Notes under the pieces: generated by a model
Told to the model about the DNA's origin: nothing
The model's input: the letters and a program-made list of their open reading frames with translations, nothing else
The model's database searches: none
Made by a program: the position numbers and the translations under genes
Assembly (NCBI GenBank): GCA_900169975.1
Contig: LT827117.1
Coordinates: 1-64,000, forward strand
Direction: 5' to 3'
Length of the DNA: 64,000 nt
From: Pseudoflavonifractor sp. Marseille-P3106
GTDB lineage: Bacteria; Bacillota; Clostridia; Oscillospirales; Oscillospiraceae
Shown: piece after piece, positions 25,159 through 35,422 of the stretch
How positions within the stretch are numbered: the stretch's first letter is position 1
Layout: each line of letters begins with the position of its first letter

Positions 25159-26538
25159 TTACTCTTTGGTGGCGCAAATGCCGTATCGCTTCATTTTGCG
25201 AATCAGTGTGGAGTGATCGATCCCCAGGGCTTGGGCGGTCTTTCGGGTGGTTCCGCACTGACGATAGGCGTCGATCAGATAAGAGCGCTCCTGCTGAGCC
25301 ATATAGTCCGCCAAAGGGTGGACGCCCTCGTTATAGGACCGGCGAACCTGGGTGTCCAGCTTTTTAGAAAAGCCGGGGGGCAGCTCGCAGGTATCCCCCT
25401 GACCCAGGACGACCATGCGTTCCACCACGTTCCGAAGCTCCCGCACATTTCCAGGCCAGTCATATTGATACAGCGCCTGGAGAAGAAGGGGGGGAATGTG
25501 TTTCTTCTGAAAATAGGTCCGGTTGGCCCGCTCCAGGAAAAAGAGGACCAGGGGAATGATGTCGTCCCGCCGCTCCCGCAGGGCAGGGACCACCAAATTG
25601 ACCACATTCAAACGATAGTAGAGGTCCTCACGGAAGGACCCCTCTTGGACCATTTGGTTCAGGTCCCGCTTGGTGGCGGAGAGGATCCGTACGTCGGCCG
25701 AGACCGTTTTTGAGGCGCCCAACGGGGCGTAGGTCTTCGTATCCAGGAAGCGGAGCAGTTTCACCTGTAAAGCAATTGGCATGTCCCCGATCTCATCCAG
25801 GAACAGGGTTCCCCCTTCGGCAGAGGCGATCAGTCCCTTCTTCCCACCCTTGATCTGCCCGGTGAAGGTCCCCTCTGTATAGCCAAACAACTCCGACTCC
25901 AAGAGATTTTCCGGAATAGCCCCGCAGTTGACCGCCAAAAAGGGCTTTTCCCGGCGGGGGCTGGTGCCGTGGATGAATTTGGCCACCACTTCTTTCCCTG
26001 TGCCGGACTCCCCCTGGATCAGTACGTTCGCATCCACCGCGGCCACCTGCTCAGCCATATCCAAAAGTGCCTGCATCTCCCCGCTGGCGGCCAACACCTC
26101 CCGTCGGCAGGCATCCTGAGGCTGCTCCATCTGCTTGGAAAAGCGAGAGAGAATATTTTGTACCGCCTCGATTTGCTCCCGCATATCCAAAAACTCCGAC
26201 ACATCCCGCACGTTCGTAATGATGCGCAGCATCTGTCCGGCGTCATCAAAGCAAGGCATGGACACGCTGACGATGGCGGTCTTGCGTTCAGCGGTGAAAT
26301 GGATCTGGCTGACCTGCTGCCCGGTGGAAACCGCCTCCAGGCAGCTGGCGCTGGGAACCATTCCTAATTCTTGGAGCTTTTGCAGCTGCATCCCCGTTTT
26401 CAGAATGTTCTCCAGCTTTGTAAGCCGGGCATAGGCCTGATTGAAGTAGAGGATCCTACCAGTGGAATCCGCAATCATAAACCCATCATGGGCGCTCTCC
26501 AACGCAGAAATAATCTCTTTTTGCGGCAGCTTGCCCAC
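25159..26538 (-). CDS. Sigma-54-dependent transcriptional activator, PAS-AAA+-Fis
   Basis: The 459-residue enhancer-binding protein has an N-terminal PAS sensor (about 10 to 120: ALESAHDGFMIADSTGRILY), an AAA+ domain with Walker A GESGTGKEVVAK (about 180) and Walker B GGTLFLDEIGDM (about 245), and a C-terminal Fis-type HTH (TTRKTAQALGIDHSTLIRKM). The sigma-54 contact loop, normally GAFTGA, reads GTFTGQ. GTG 26538 is the likely start: GGGGG lies 9 bases upstream, and a sigma-70 promoter lies inside the longer open frame that reaches 26628. The PAS domain presumably senses a metabolite of the downstream pathway. Confidence 0.9.
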   Translation of the reverse strand: MGKLPQKEIISALESAHDGFMIADSTGRILYFNQAYARLTKLENILKTGMQLQKLQELGMVPSASCLEAVSTGQQVSQIHFTAERKTAIVSVSMPCFDDAGQMLRIITNVRDVSEFLDMREQIEAVQNILSRFSKQMEQPQDACRREVLAASGEMQALLDMAEQVAAVDANVLIQGESGTGKEVVAKFIHGTSPRREKPFLAVNCGAIPENLLESELFGYTEGTFTGQIKGGKKGLIASAEGGTLFLDEIGDMPIALQVKLLRFLDTKTYAPLGASKTVSADVRILSATKRDLNQMVQEGSFREDLYYRLNVVNLVVPALRERRDDIIPLVLFFLERANRTYFQKKHIPPLLLQALYQYDWPGNVRELRNVVERMVVLGQGDTCELPPGFSKKLDTQVRRSYNEGVHPLADYMAQQERSYLIDAYRQCGTTRKTAQALGIDHSTLIRKMKRYGICATKE

Positions 26539-26573
26539 GGGAATATCCCCCTTTCCGGATGTTCTTACTGGTG

Positions 26574-26602
26574 ATTGTATCACAAAATAGTACAAACCGC
26601 AA
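26574..26602 (-). promoter_or_regulatory. Sigma-70-type promoter of the activator gene
   Basis: The minus strand has TTGCGG, 17 bases, TACAAT preceded by GA. It lies 36 bases before the GTG start chosen for the activator and argues against starts further upstream. Confidence 0.6.
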
Positions 26603-26671
26603 TTCTGTGTTATGTGCACTGTGCCCATTCAAAAAAGCCCGAAATTTCCCTCCAGAACAAAACAAAAGACT

Positions 26672-26718
26672 TTGAACCGCCCCAAATTGTGCTGTCCGCA
26701 CAATTTGGGGCGGTTCAA
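26672..26718 (-). terminator. Terminator after the ECF transporter gene
   Basis: A perfect 20-bp stem (TTGAACCGCCCCAAATTGTG and complement, 7-base loop) is followed on the minus strand by GTCTTTTGTTTTG. It lies about 75 bases beyond the S-component stop codon. Confidence 0.7.
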
Positions 26719-26793
26719 TCTTGGTTTACAAGGTCCTTCGGCCTTTTTTAAAGGAACCGGCGCCGATTGGCCGCCTGAGGCCTCGGCGGAGAG

Positions 26794-27369
26794 TCAAGAG
26801 CCGGACGGAACAGACAACCCGCTGTTCCGGAGCGCCCGGCGGATGGCCAGAGCCAGGGGCGGAGCGGCCACCAGGGCCACGGCCGCATTGAAGATGGAGG
26901 CGGGGAGCTTCAGCGGCAGAATGCCCAGGGCCACCATGGGCTGCAGTCCCTCCAGGAGGATGCCGTCATAGAGAAAGCATTTGGTGAAGTAGAGGACATA
27001 ATAGGCCGCGCAGCCGCACGCGGCCCCCAGAAGACTGCGGCCGTATGTAAGCTCGCCCCGGCTGAGACTTCCTTTTACAGCCAGCCCGGCCACCAGGCCC
27101 ATGGCGCCCTTGGTGAGGAAGGTGATCCAGCACTCGGCGGCAAAGAGCGGGTTGGTCAGATCGTAGAGCGCAGAGCCCAGCCCGGAGGCCAGGCCGCCCA
27201 CCGGGCCGAGGATCAGTCCGGACAGGCAGCAGACAATGTTGGCCAGGGTAAACGAGGTTTTTCCGCCGATGGCAATGGGCATGGTGATGCGGGCATAGTT
27301 GCTGGCAAAGACCAATGCCGCCATCATTCCCAGCAGGACCAGCTTTTGTGTGGTAAAACGTTCTTTCAT
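26794..27369 (-). CDS. ECF-type vitamin transporter substrate-binding (S) component
   Basis: The 191-residue membrane protein has about five to six helices and starts MKERFTTQKLVLLGMMAALVF. It continues with the ECF S-component features YARITMPIAIGGKTSFTLANI and CLSGLILGPVGGLASGLGSALYDL. S components bind a vitamin or metal and dock on the shared EcfAAT module, which is not in the window. The ligand could be folate, riboflavin or another vitamin; sequence inspection does not decide. AAAGGAG precedes the ATG and the gene stands alone. Confidence 0.85.
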   Translation of the reverse strand: MKERFTTQKLVLLGMMAALVFASNYARITMPIAIGGKTSFTLANIVCCLSGLILGPVGGLASGLGSALYDLTNPLFAAECWITFLTKGAMGLVAGLAVKGSLSRGELTYGRSLLGAACGCAAYYVLYFTKCFLYDGILLEGLQPMVALGILPLKLPASIFNAAVALVAAPPLALAIRRALRNSGLSVPSGS

Positions 27370-27409
27370 CCCAGATCCACTCCTTTTTTACAGTGCTATT
27401 ATAAAACAG

Positions 27410-27459
27410 AACTGACCCTCTTAAAAGTTCCAGTCTTGAAACTTTTAAGAGGGTCAGTT
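27410..27459. terminator. Perfect 20-bp inverted repeat upstream of the ECF transporter gene
   Basis: The arms 27410 to 27429 and 27440 to 27459 are perfect complements with a 10-base loop. On the minus strand it ends the bofA transcript region and runs into TTCTGTTTTATAAT, which is also the -10 region (TATAAT at about 27397 to 27402) for the next gene. It may serve as terminator and overlap the promoter. A role as operator cannot be excluded. Confidence 0.6.
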
Positions 27460-27479
27460 TAACAGTTCGAAAGAGATTC

Positions 27480-27752
27480 TCACCGCAGGACCCACCGCAG
27501 CATCAGCAGCAGGCCAAAGCCGGGGGCGCCCAGGACGCCCAGGACCAGGGCGTTCATCAGGTTGACTCCAAGGCCTGCCCCCAGAAACTGCCCCACGGGA
27601 GCGAAGAACGCCAGACAGGCCAGCCCCGCCCCCGTGCGGCCCAGCAGGCGCAGCAGTCCGCTCAGCGGCCGCTTGAGCAGAGCCAGCGCGATCACAAGGC
27701 CCAGACTCCCCAGCAGCCATGGCAGGCTTTCCACAATACCCGGCATGGTCAT
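27480..27752 (-). CDS. bofA: BofA-family membrane protein (pro-sigma-K processing control)
   Basis: The 90-residue protein has three hydrophobic stretches and the BofA C-terminal signature NLMNALVLGVLGAPGFGLLLML. BofA inhibits the SpoIVFB protease that activates sigma-K in the mother cell, so this points to a spore-forming lineage. The start overlaps the stop of the upstream DUF2508 gene by 4 bases (ATGA). In Bacillus the order is recR-yaaL-bofA. Here the pair is kept but recR is absent and nifJ lies upstream instead. Confidence 0.85.
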   Translation of the reverse strand: MTMPGIVESLPWLLGSLGLVIALALLKRPLSGLLRLLGRTGAGLACLAFFAPVGQFLGAGLGVNLMNALVLGVLGAPGFGLLLMLRWVLR

Positions 27753-28033
27753 ACGGCAGGAAGGGTGGACCGACGCGCCGCCGGGAAGGCGGGCTGCTCC
27801 ACGCCGGACTCCAGCGCCTTCCTCTGGCGCAGCAGGTAAGAATAGCGGGCTTGAAGGGCCTGGATCTCATAGACATAGGACTCCACCAGTTCCGGGTCGG
27901 CGGCGGCGTTGAATCCGGCGTAGGCCTGAGCGATAAGGACGCGGGTGGCTCCCAGGCTCTCCTCTAAAATTTCGGCGGCCTCTTCCTCAGGCATCGCTGT
28001 CCGTCGTCCCCAAAATCTTCCGCGCTTTTCCAT
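27749..28033 (-). CDS. DUF2508 (YaaL-like) protein
   Basis: The 94-residue protein is mostly helical. The region PEEEAAEILEESLGATRVLI-AQAYAGFNAAADPELVE followed by YVYEIQALQARYSYLLRQRK matches DUF2508/YaaL, a small soluble partner gene of bofA. ATG 28033 has AAAGGAG upstream; the ATG nine codons earlier lies across that site. The C-terminal tail (EQPAFPAARRSTLPAV) is unstructured. Function unknown; conserved linkage with bofA suggests a role around sporulation or DNA repair operons. Confidence 0.75.
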   Translation of the reverse strand: MEKRGRFWGRRTAMPEEEAAEILEESLGATRVLIAQAYAGFNAAADPELVESYVYEIQALQARYSYLLRQRKALESGVEQPAFPAARRSTLPAV

Positions 28034-28122
28034 CCATGCCACGCTCCTTTCTTCCACCATTGTATGGAAAGTATGGACAAATATGCCGCCTGCTATACCG
28101 GGGAGCAGAGGAAGAGGCGCAT

Positions 28123-28159
28123 AAAAAGGGAGCGCCCCGCCGATCGGGGGGGCGCTCCC
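28123..28159 (-). terminator. nifJ terminator
   Basis: An 11-bp GC-rich stem (GGGAGCGCCCC and complement, loop about 10) is followed on the minus strand by TTTTTAT, 23 bases after the nifJ stop codon. Confidence 0.9.
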
Positions 28160-28181
28160 GGTAGTTACAGTTGCCTGAAAT

Positions 28182-31748
<3,567 letters not shown>

Positions 31749-31810
31749 TTTGAACGATTCCTCCTTCAGGTATTTCGCTGGGACAATATGAATCTTCTAG
31801 CAGCGTCCTT

Positions 31811-31839
31811 ATTCTATCACCTGGTTTGTAATTTGTAAA
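31811..31839 (-). promoter_or_regulatory. nifJ promoter
   Basis: The minus strand reads TTTACA, 17 bases, TAGAAT preceded by TGA. Transcription would start about 55 bases before the nifJ ATG, which itself follows GAAGGAGG. Confidence 0.65.
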
Positions 31840-31949
31840 CCTCCTTCTCAAATTCTCAGGACGATTTTTTGTCTAAAGTGCGCTCATTTTTCATAAAAAT
31901 AGAAAAAGTAGGATTTTTTTAAACCGATGATTTTCCTTTTTGTTTAGAG

Positions 31950-32306
31950 TCACGGTGGACTGTCCTGCTCGTAGACTGCGTGTTTATAATCCAGACATGC
32001 TGAAATTTCGAAGAAAAAGGACCGCCCTGAAGGGCGGTCAGAGGGAGGGGGGATGTGGTTGGAGGCTTCGCCCGGCGAGCGGGAAGGGGGGCACCATGGC
32101 TTACCAAAGGGGCCATCCCACGTCTTGCTGAAGGGCCAGCTTCGCCGCCGGAAGGAAAGAAACGTAACGATCCAAATGACGTTGAACAAGAACAGACAGA
32201 GGTCCTTTGCACCGGCTTCTGCGCGCAGGTAGAGTCCAAAGCAGAGGGCTATCGACCGTGCGGCGGGGATCAAGCGGAGCGGGATCGGTTTCCATGGATG
32301 CGTCAT
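31950..32306 (-). CDS. Possible degraded small membrane protein starting in the inverted repeat
   Basis: An ATG at the outer end of inverted-repeat arm 1 has GGAGG 5 bases upstream and opens a 118-codon frame. The first 50 residues are plausible membrane-protein sequence (ALCFGLYLRAEAGAKDLCLF then LFNVIWIVTFLSF). The rest is Pro/Ser/Arg-rich and looks non-coding, so the gene is probably frameshifted or decayed. No family is assigned. The remaining 31840 to 31949 holds only AT-rich sequence. Confidence 0.3.
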   Translation of the reverse strand: MTHPWKPIPLRLIPAARSIALCFGLYLRAEAGAKDLCLFLFNVIWIVTFLSFRRRSWPFSKTWDGPFGKPWCPPSRSPGEASNHIPPPSDRPSGRSFFFEISACLDYKHAVYEQDSPP

Positions 32307-32443
32307 GATAGCCTCCGTTGAGACAAAAGAACTCTCTCCGTGGCATTCAACCCGGCGCCGGGGGGGGAAATTGGGGAGCCGCCCCCCGGCGCCGGGTTGA
32401 ATGCCACGGAGAGAGTTCTTTTGTCTCAACGGAGGCTATCATG
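32304..32443. repeat. 140-bp foldback: perfect 62-bp inverted repeat with 16-base spacer
   Basis: Arm 1 (32304 to 32365) and arm 2 (32382 to 32443) are perfect complements. Each arm runs from a GC-rich core (CCGGCGCCGGG) through TTGAATGCCACGGAG to a TTTTGTCTC and a GGAGGCTATCATG, so both outer ends carry a ribosome-binding site and start codon. The spacer is GGAAATTGGGGAGCCG. No clear target duplication flanks it. It could be a foldback element, an inverted duplication of a 5' leader, or an assembly artefact. Confidence 0.85.
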
Positions 32444-32878
32444 CGGGACAGAAGAGCCGTCCCCGTGTCCCTTGGGCACTCCACTTTGCTCCAACAGCTC
32501 CAATAAACTGCCACCAAAGGAGTAGTATCTTTGAAGGGGTCCCATATCCTTGTAATAGATATTTTTTGAATTGCCGAGGGCATAGAAAGTTCCAACATAG
32601 CGGTTTTCAGTGCAAACTCGAACAAAAATGTCATTTCCTGGGCCCATTACGCAGTGCGTCCATCCAGTCCAAACCACATATGTGTTATCCAGTGCTTCAA
32701 GAAGCGGAGCAACGTCCTCTGTATAGGTCTCATCTTCATAGTAAGATAGCTTATAATAATACCCAATTATGGAATCGGACGGAATGAGCCAGCTCAGTTT
32801 TCTGGGACAAAATAGAAACAAGAGGACGGCACAGAAAAGTGCCAAGAGAGCGTATCTCTTTTTGAAGGGCAACTTCAT
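32426..32878 (-). CDS. Small membrane-anchored extracytoplasmic protein, paralogue A
   Basis: The 150-residue product has an N-terminal anchor (residues 8 to 25, ALLALFCAVLLFLFC), then PRKLSWLIPSDSIIGYYYKLSYY and an exposed domain with VVWTGWTHCVMGPGNDIFVRV and KNIYYKDMGPLQRYYSF. It is related to the 134-residue protein at 33860: both share F-PR-LS-I, a Tyr-rich strand, an SGW/TGW turn, VR/LRT and IY-K...RY. The last 14 or so residues come from repeat DNA (32445 to 32471 and the foldback arm), so the native C terminus is lost. GAGGAG precedes the ATG. Function unknown. Confidence 0.6.
   Translation of the reverse strand: MKLPFKKRYALLALFCAVLLFLFCPRKLSWLIPSDSIIGYYYKLSYYEDETYTEDVAPLLEALDNTYVVWTGWTHCVMGPGNDIFVRVCTENRYVGTFYALGNSKNIYYKDMGPLQRYYSFGGSLLELLEQSGVPKGHGDGSSVPHDSLR
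32445..32471. repeat. REP-like palindromic 27-mer
   Basis: The sequence runs GGGACA, 15 bases including CCGTCCCC, TGTCCC. This kind of GGGACA-GAAG-CCGTCCCC-TGTCCC unit recurs in gut Firmicutes genomes in my experience. It directly abuts arm 2 of the foldback and supplies codons at the 3' end of the gene at 32426. Confidence 0.5.
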
Positions 32879-32916
32879 GGAGAAGACTCCTCGCTATTTG
32901 AGCAAATTAAAACAGA

Positions 32917-33660
32917 TCATTTGAGACAAAATGTTCCGACATAGGAACCCATGTATTGACGTTCAGGATATTCGATGCCACCATTCATGATCCAATTATA
33001 TGCCTGTTGCATTTGGTATGTTTTGTTATAGTAATTAGGCATGGCAATAGAACGAGCAGGGGATTCAATGGTAACGGAAGTTGGCAGTCCGTGAGCCATA
33101 GGAAAATATATCTCTGTTGGATGGATTATGGCCCGTTCAGAAGAATAGAATCTAGCATAACTTCCATTTGGGCCACTCTTGGTGTAGATGCCTCGGCAAT
33201 ATGCCCAGTCAAACTTGATGACACCTTCCACAGTATCTTGTGTTGTTACTTCGAAATTTTTAGATGAAGCGTCCACCAGTATAGCGACAGTGGAATATGC
33301 AAGCGAGGCAGCCGTGTTTTCAACAAAAAGAAAAGCAATATCTGTTACTTCGGAAATGAATTTTTGCACATCGCTGGTGTCATTGAAGACTTTAGTCCTA
33401 TTGCCATGAACTGTTGCAGTATATTTAGCATAATCAGCAGAATAAAATGTAAAGCCATTGTATGTGCCATAATAAGCGAGTGTTGCGTCAATTTCTAATG
33501 GAACAAGAACGGTGTACGAGTCCAGTGAGAAGTTTTCCAAATTTTTAAAATCTTGCAGTTGAGTTAGGCAAGATTCTTCAATGTACCCATAGCCTTGTTC
33601 GGTCAAATCAAGAGACTGGACAAAGTCTATTGCAGAATTAATATTGGCCTCATTTGCAGT
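32917..33660 (-). pseudogene. N-terminally truncated exported protein
   Basis: The frame is open from 33660, just after an in-frame TAA, to the stop at 32917 (about 247 codons). It begins TANEANINSAIDFVQSLDLT and continues as credible protein: YIEESCLTQLQDFKNLENFS, VNRTK-like polar repeats, ARSIAMPNYYNKTYQMQQAY. No good start codon or signal peptide precedes the coding-like sequence; only a TTG at 33606 is available. The upstream DNA belongs to a different gene fragment. It is best read as a gene that lost its 5' end. Function unknown; low GC compared with neighbours suggests foreign origin. Confidence 0.55.
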
Positions 33661-33673
33661 TTAATTAGTTATT

Positions 33674-33799
33674 TTACCCATGCACATACCCGCTCACGGG
33701 ATCGGTGCCGTTGGAGCCGGAGACGGTGACGGTGTAGGACAGGCGGGCGCCGCCCTTGGAGATGCGGGAATCGGTGTGGGTGTCGCTGAAATGAAGGGC
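33674..33799 (-). pseudogene. 3' fragment of a small secreted protein gene
   Basis: The frame reads LHFSDTHTDSRISKGGARLS then YTVTVSGSNGTDPVSGYVHG and stops. This looks like the C-terminal part (glycine-turn followed by Y-T-V-T-V-SG) of the same small secreted protein type whose N-terminal half is at 34339. The GC-rich repeat at 33796 replaces its 5' part. The two halves flank a segment of about 540 bases carrying the gene at 33860. Confidence 0.5.
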
Positions 33800-33857
33800 G
33801 CCGGGAGAATGGGGAACTGCCCCCCGGCGGCGCAAAAGCGCCGCCGGGGGCTCTTGT
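33796..33857. repeat. GC-rich dispersed repeat with hairpin
   Basis: The segment has a 13 to 14-bp perfect stem (CCCCCGGCGGCGC/GCGCCGCCGGGGG, loop of 4) and an adjoining AGTTCCCCATTCTCCC next to GGCGCC. The centre of the foldback at 32350 to 32397 has the matching order (six G, C, GGCTCCCCAATTTCCC, GGCGCC). So two copies of one repeat family lie 1.4 kb apart. Confidence 0.6.
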
Positions 33858-33859
33858 GG

Positions 33860-34264
33860 TTAGTGGGGCGGAAAAACAGTCTCCTTCACCCCACTCAAAA
33901 TTTTATACCTGCTTTGCCCCCAAAGGACTTTTCTATAAATGCTGGATTCGCCATTGACGGTACTTAATATCTCTATTATGTTATTGTCCTGCGTGCGTAA
34001 AATGAGCACTGGACCATCATCAGGAATACCCTTGCTCCATCCTGAAAAAATGACAATAATACTGTTCATGGCAGAGACAATTTCATCTGCATGATCACCG
34101 TTGACAGGTTGAGCGCCGTATTCTGTCCTGTATGTGTATAACATGGAAGGTTGCGCACGGATAACGGCACTTAGCGGTCGGGGGAAAAATGGGAAAATGA
34201 GAATAGTGGCGATGAAAATGATCGGCAATATACGTTGAAAGAGCGTACGGTGAGTTTTCTTCAT
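33860..34264 (-). CDS. Small membrane-anchored extracytoplasmic protein, paralogue B
   Basis: The 134-residue protein has an N-terminal anchor (RILPIIFIATILIFPFF, residues 10 to 26), then PRPLSAVIRAQPSMLYTYRTEY and an exposed domain with IIVIFSGWSKGIPDDGPVLI and SSIYRKVLWGQSRYKIL. It is a paralogue of the protein at 32426. ATG 34264 has GAGGGG 7 bases upstream; a TTG six codons earlier is less likely. It lies between the two halves of a broken secreted-protein gene, so it may have arrived with the insertion. Function unknown. Confidence 0.65.
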   Translation of the reverse strand: MKKTHRTLFQRILPIIFIATILIFPFFPRPLSAVIRAQPSMLYTYRTEYGAQPVNGDHADEIVSAMNSIIVIFSGWSKGIPDDGPVLILRTQDNNIIEILSTVNGESSIYRKVLWGQSRYKILSGVKETVFPPH

Positions 34265-34338
34265 AACATTGCCCCTCGCCAATTTATGGGATAATATTAC
34301 CTGCTTAAATTTAGGTGCAGTTTAAAACAAACCATAAA

Positions 34339-34563
34339 CTAACCCAAGTAAATTTTTCCCACACAGTTAGGTAAGATGTTTGCCGTGATCTTGACAGTGG
34401 ATTGTGTGGCGCTGACCCTGAGGGTGCAGGCGGCGGAGCTGCCGGATACGGTTACTGTGGGAGAATAGGTAAAGCTGTTTTTTGTGCGGAGGACGGCGGC
34501 ATTGGCGCACAGGGTCAGGCACAAGGCCAGAACCAATGTCAGGGGGAAGATGCGTTTCTTCAT
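34339..34563 (-). pseudogene. 5' part of a small secreted protein gene
   Basis: The 74-codon frame starts with a clear signal peptide (MKKRIFPLTLVLALCLTLCANA, AGAAGGAG-type site upstream) followed by VLRTKNSFTYSPTVTVSGSS and ACTLRVSATQSTVKITANI. It then turns into unrelated residues (LPNCVGKIYLG) and stops. The expected C-terminal part is found as a fragment at 33674. An insertion between the halves has probably broken the gene, although a short functional product cannot be excluded. Confidence 0.5.
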
Positions 34564-34687
34564 GGGAATCTCCTTCTTTCGTATAGGATAGGGCCCTTTG
34601 AAATTGCCCTTCACTGACATAACGATTCAGAAGGCGGTTTTGTTACGCAGCTTTATAAAAATTTTAAAAATATTTTTTCTGGGCTGT

Positions 34688-35422
34688 TTAGTTCGTCTTT
34701 TTAACGCTTTCCGCCATTTGGACGAGGCTGTCTGCATCGGCAAGGGAGAAAAAAGTATAAACACAGTTGCGCTGTCCGTCAAAAACCAAAAGGAAGTTGC
34801 CATACTCAGGAGCGGTTGCGGTGTACAGAACTGCGTTCCATTGGTTGATTTTAATATCCGAACGGGAGGAGTGTTCATTGTCAAAGCCAATCAGACCACC
34901 GGGAGCGGTGGAGAGCACTCCAAACTCAATGGAAATTCCCTCTTGATTTTGATAGGTTACATACCAGTCGCCCGCAAGCTCAAGGGTCTCTGTCTCCACA
35001 AACCCCTCGGGCACATAGCTGGGGCGGATGCCGCTCAGGTCACCGCCGTCCGCCGGGTCTCCCTGAAACCGATATTCGTCCACCTCTGGCAGACGCCGAA
35101 AGATATACTGCTCCACCCAGGCCCTTGTGCTGGGGTTGAGCCACAGCCCACCGATGGCCACCGAGGCGGCCACCAGCAGCCACACTGCCGCCCGCAGGGC
35201 CTTTTGCCACACCGGCCGCGCGCAGGCGCGGGCATAGCCGAAGGGGTCGTTCAGCAGTTTCCGCTCAAACCGGAGGTAGCGCCGGGAAAAATCCGGCTCC
35301 GGGACAGGGCCGTCCAGCAGGGGGGCCCACTTGCTCCGCTGGGCGTCCAGCAGGGCGGCGCGGAGGACGCGGTCAAAGTCCCCGCCGACATTGTCCTCTT
35401 CCGGCGCGTCAAACGGTCTCAT
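34688..35422 (-). CDS. Anti-sigma factor-like membrane protein with DUF4367 domain
   Basis: The 244-residue protein has a cytoplasmic N-terminal part (about 1 to 72), one membrane helix (about 74 to 92, KALRAAVWLLVAASVAIGGL) and an external C-terminal DUF4367-type domain (YVPEGFVETETLELAGDWYV, then IEFGVLSTAPGG). Such proteins bind the partner ECF sigma factor through the cytoplasmic part and release it on an envelope signal. The start overlaps the end of the sigma gene by 14 bases. It is followed by the small exported-protein genes, which may be its regulon. Confidence 0.8.
   Translation of the reverse strand: MRPFDAPEEDNVGGDFDRVLRAALLDAQRSKWAPLLDGPVPEPDFSRRYLRFERKLLNDPFGYARACARPVWQKALRAAVWLLVAASVAIGGLWLNPSTRAWVEQYIFRRLPEVDEYRFQGDPADGGDLSGIRPSYVPEGFVETETLELAGDWYVTYQNQEGISIEFGVLSTAPGGLIGFDNEHSSRSDIKINQWNAVLYTATAPEYGNFLLVFDGQRNCVYTFFSLADADSLVQMAESVKKTN

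Noticed and set aside
32304-32443. Invertible DNA switch between 62-bp inverted repeats
   Set aside because: The spacer is only 16 bases and holds no promoter, and no invertase gene is nearby.
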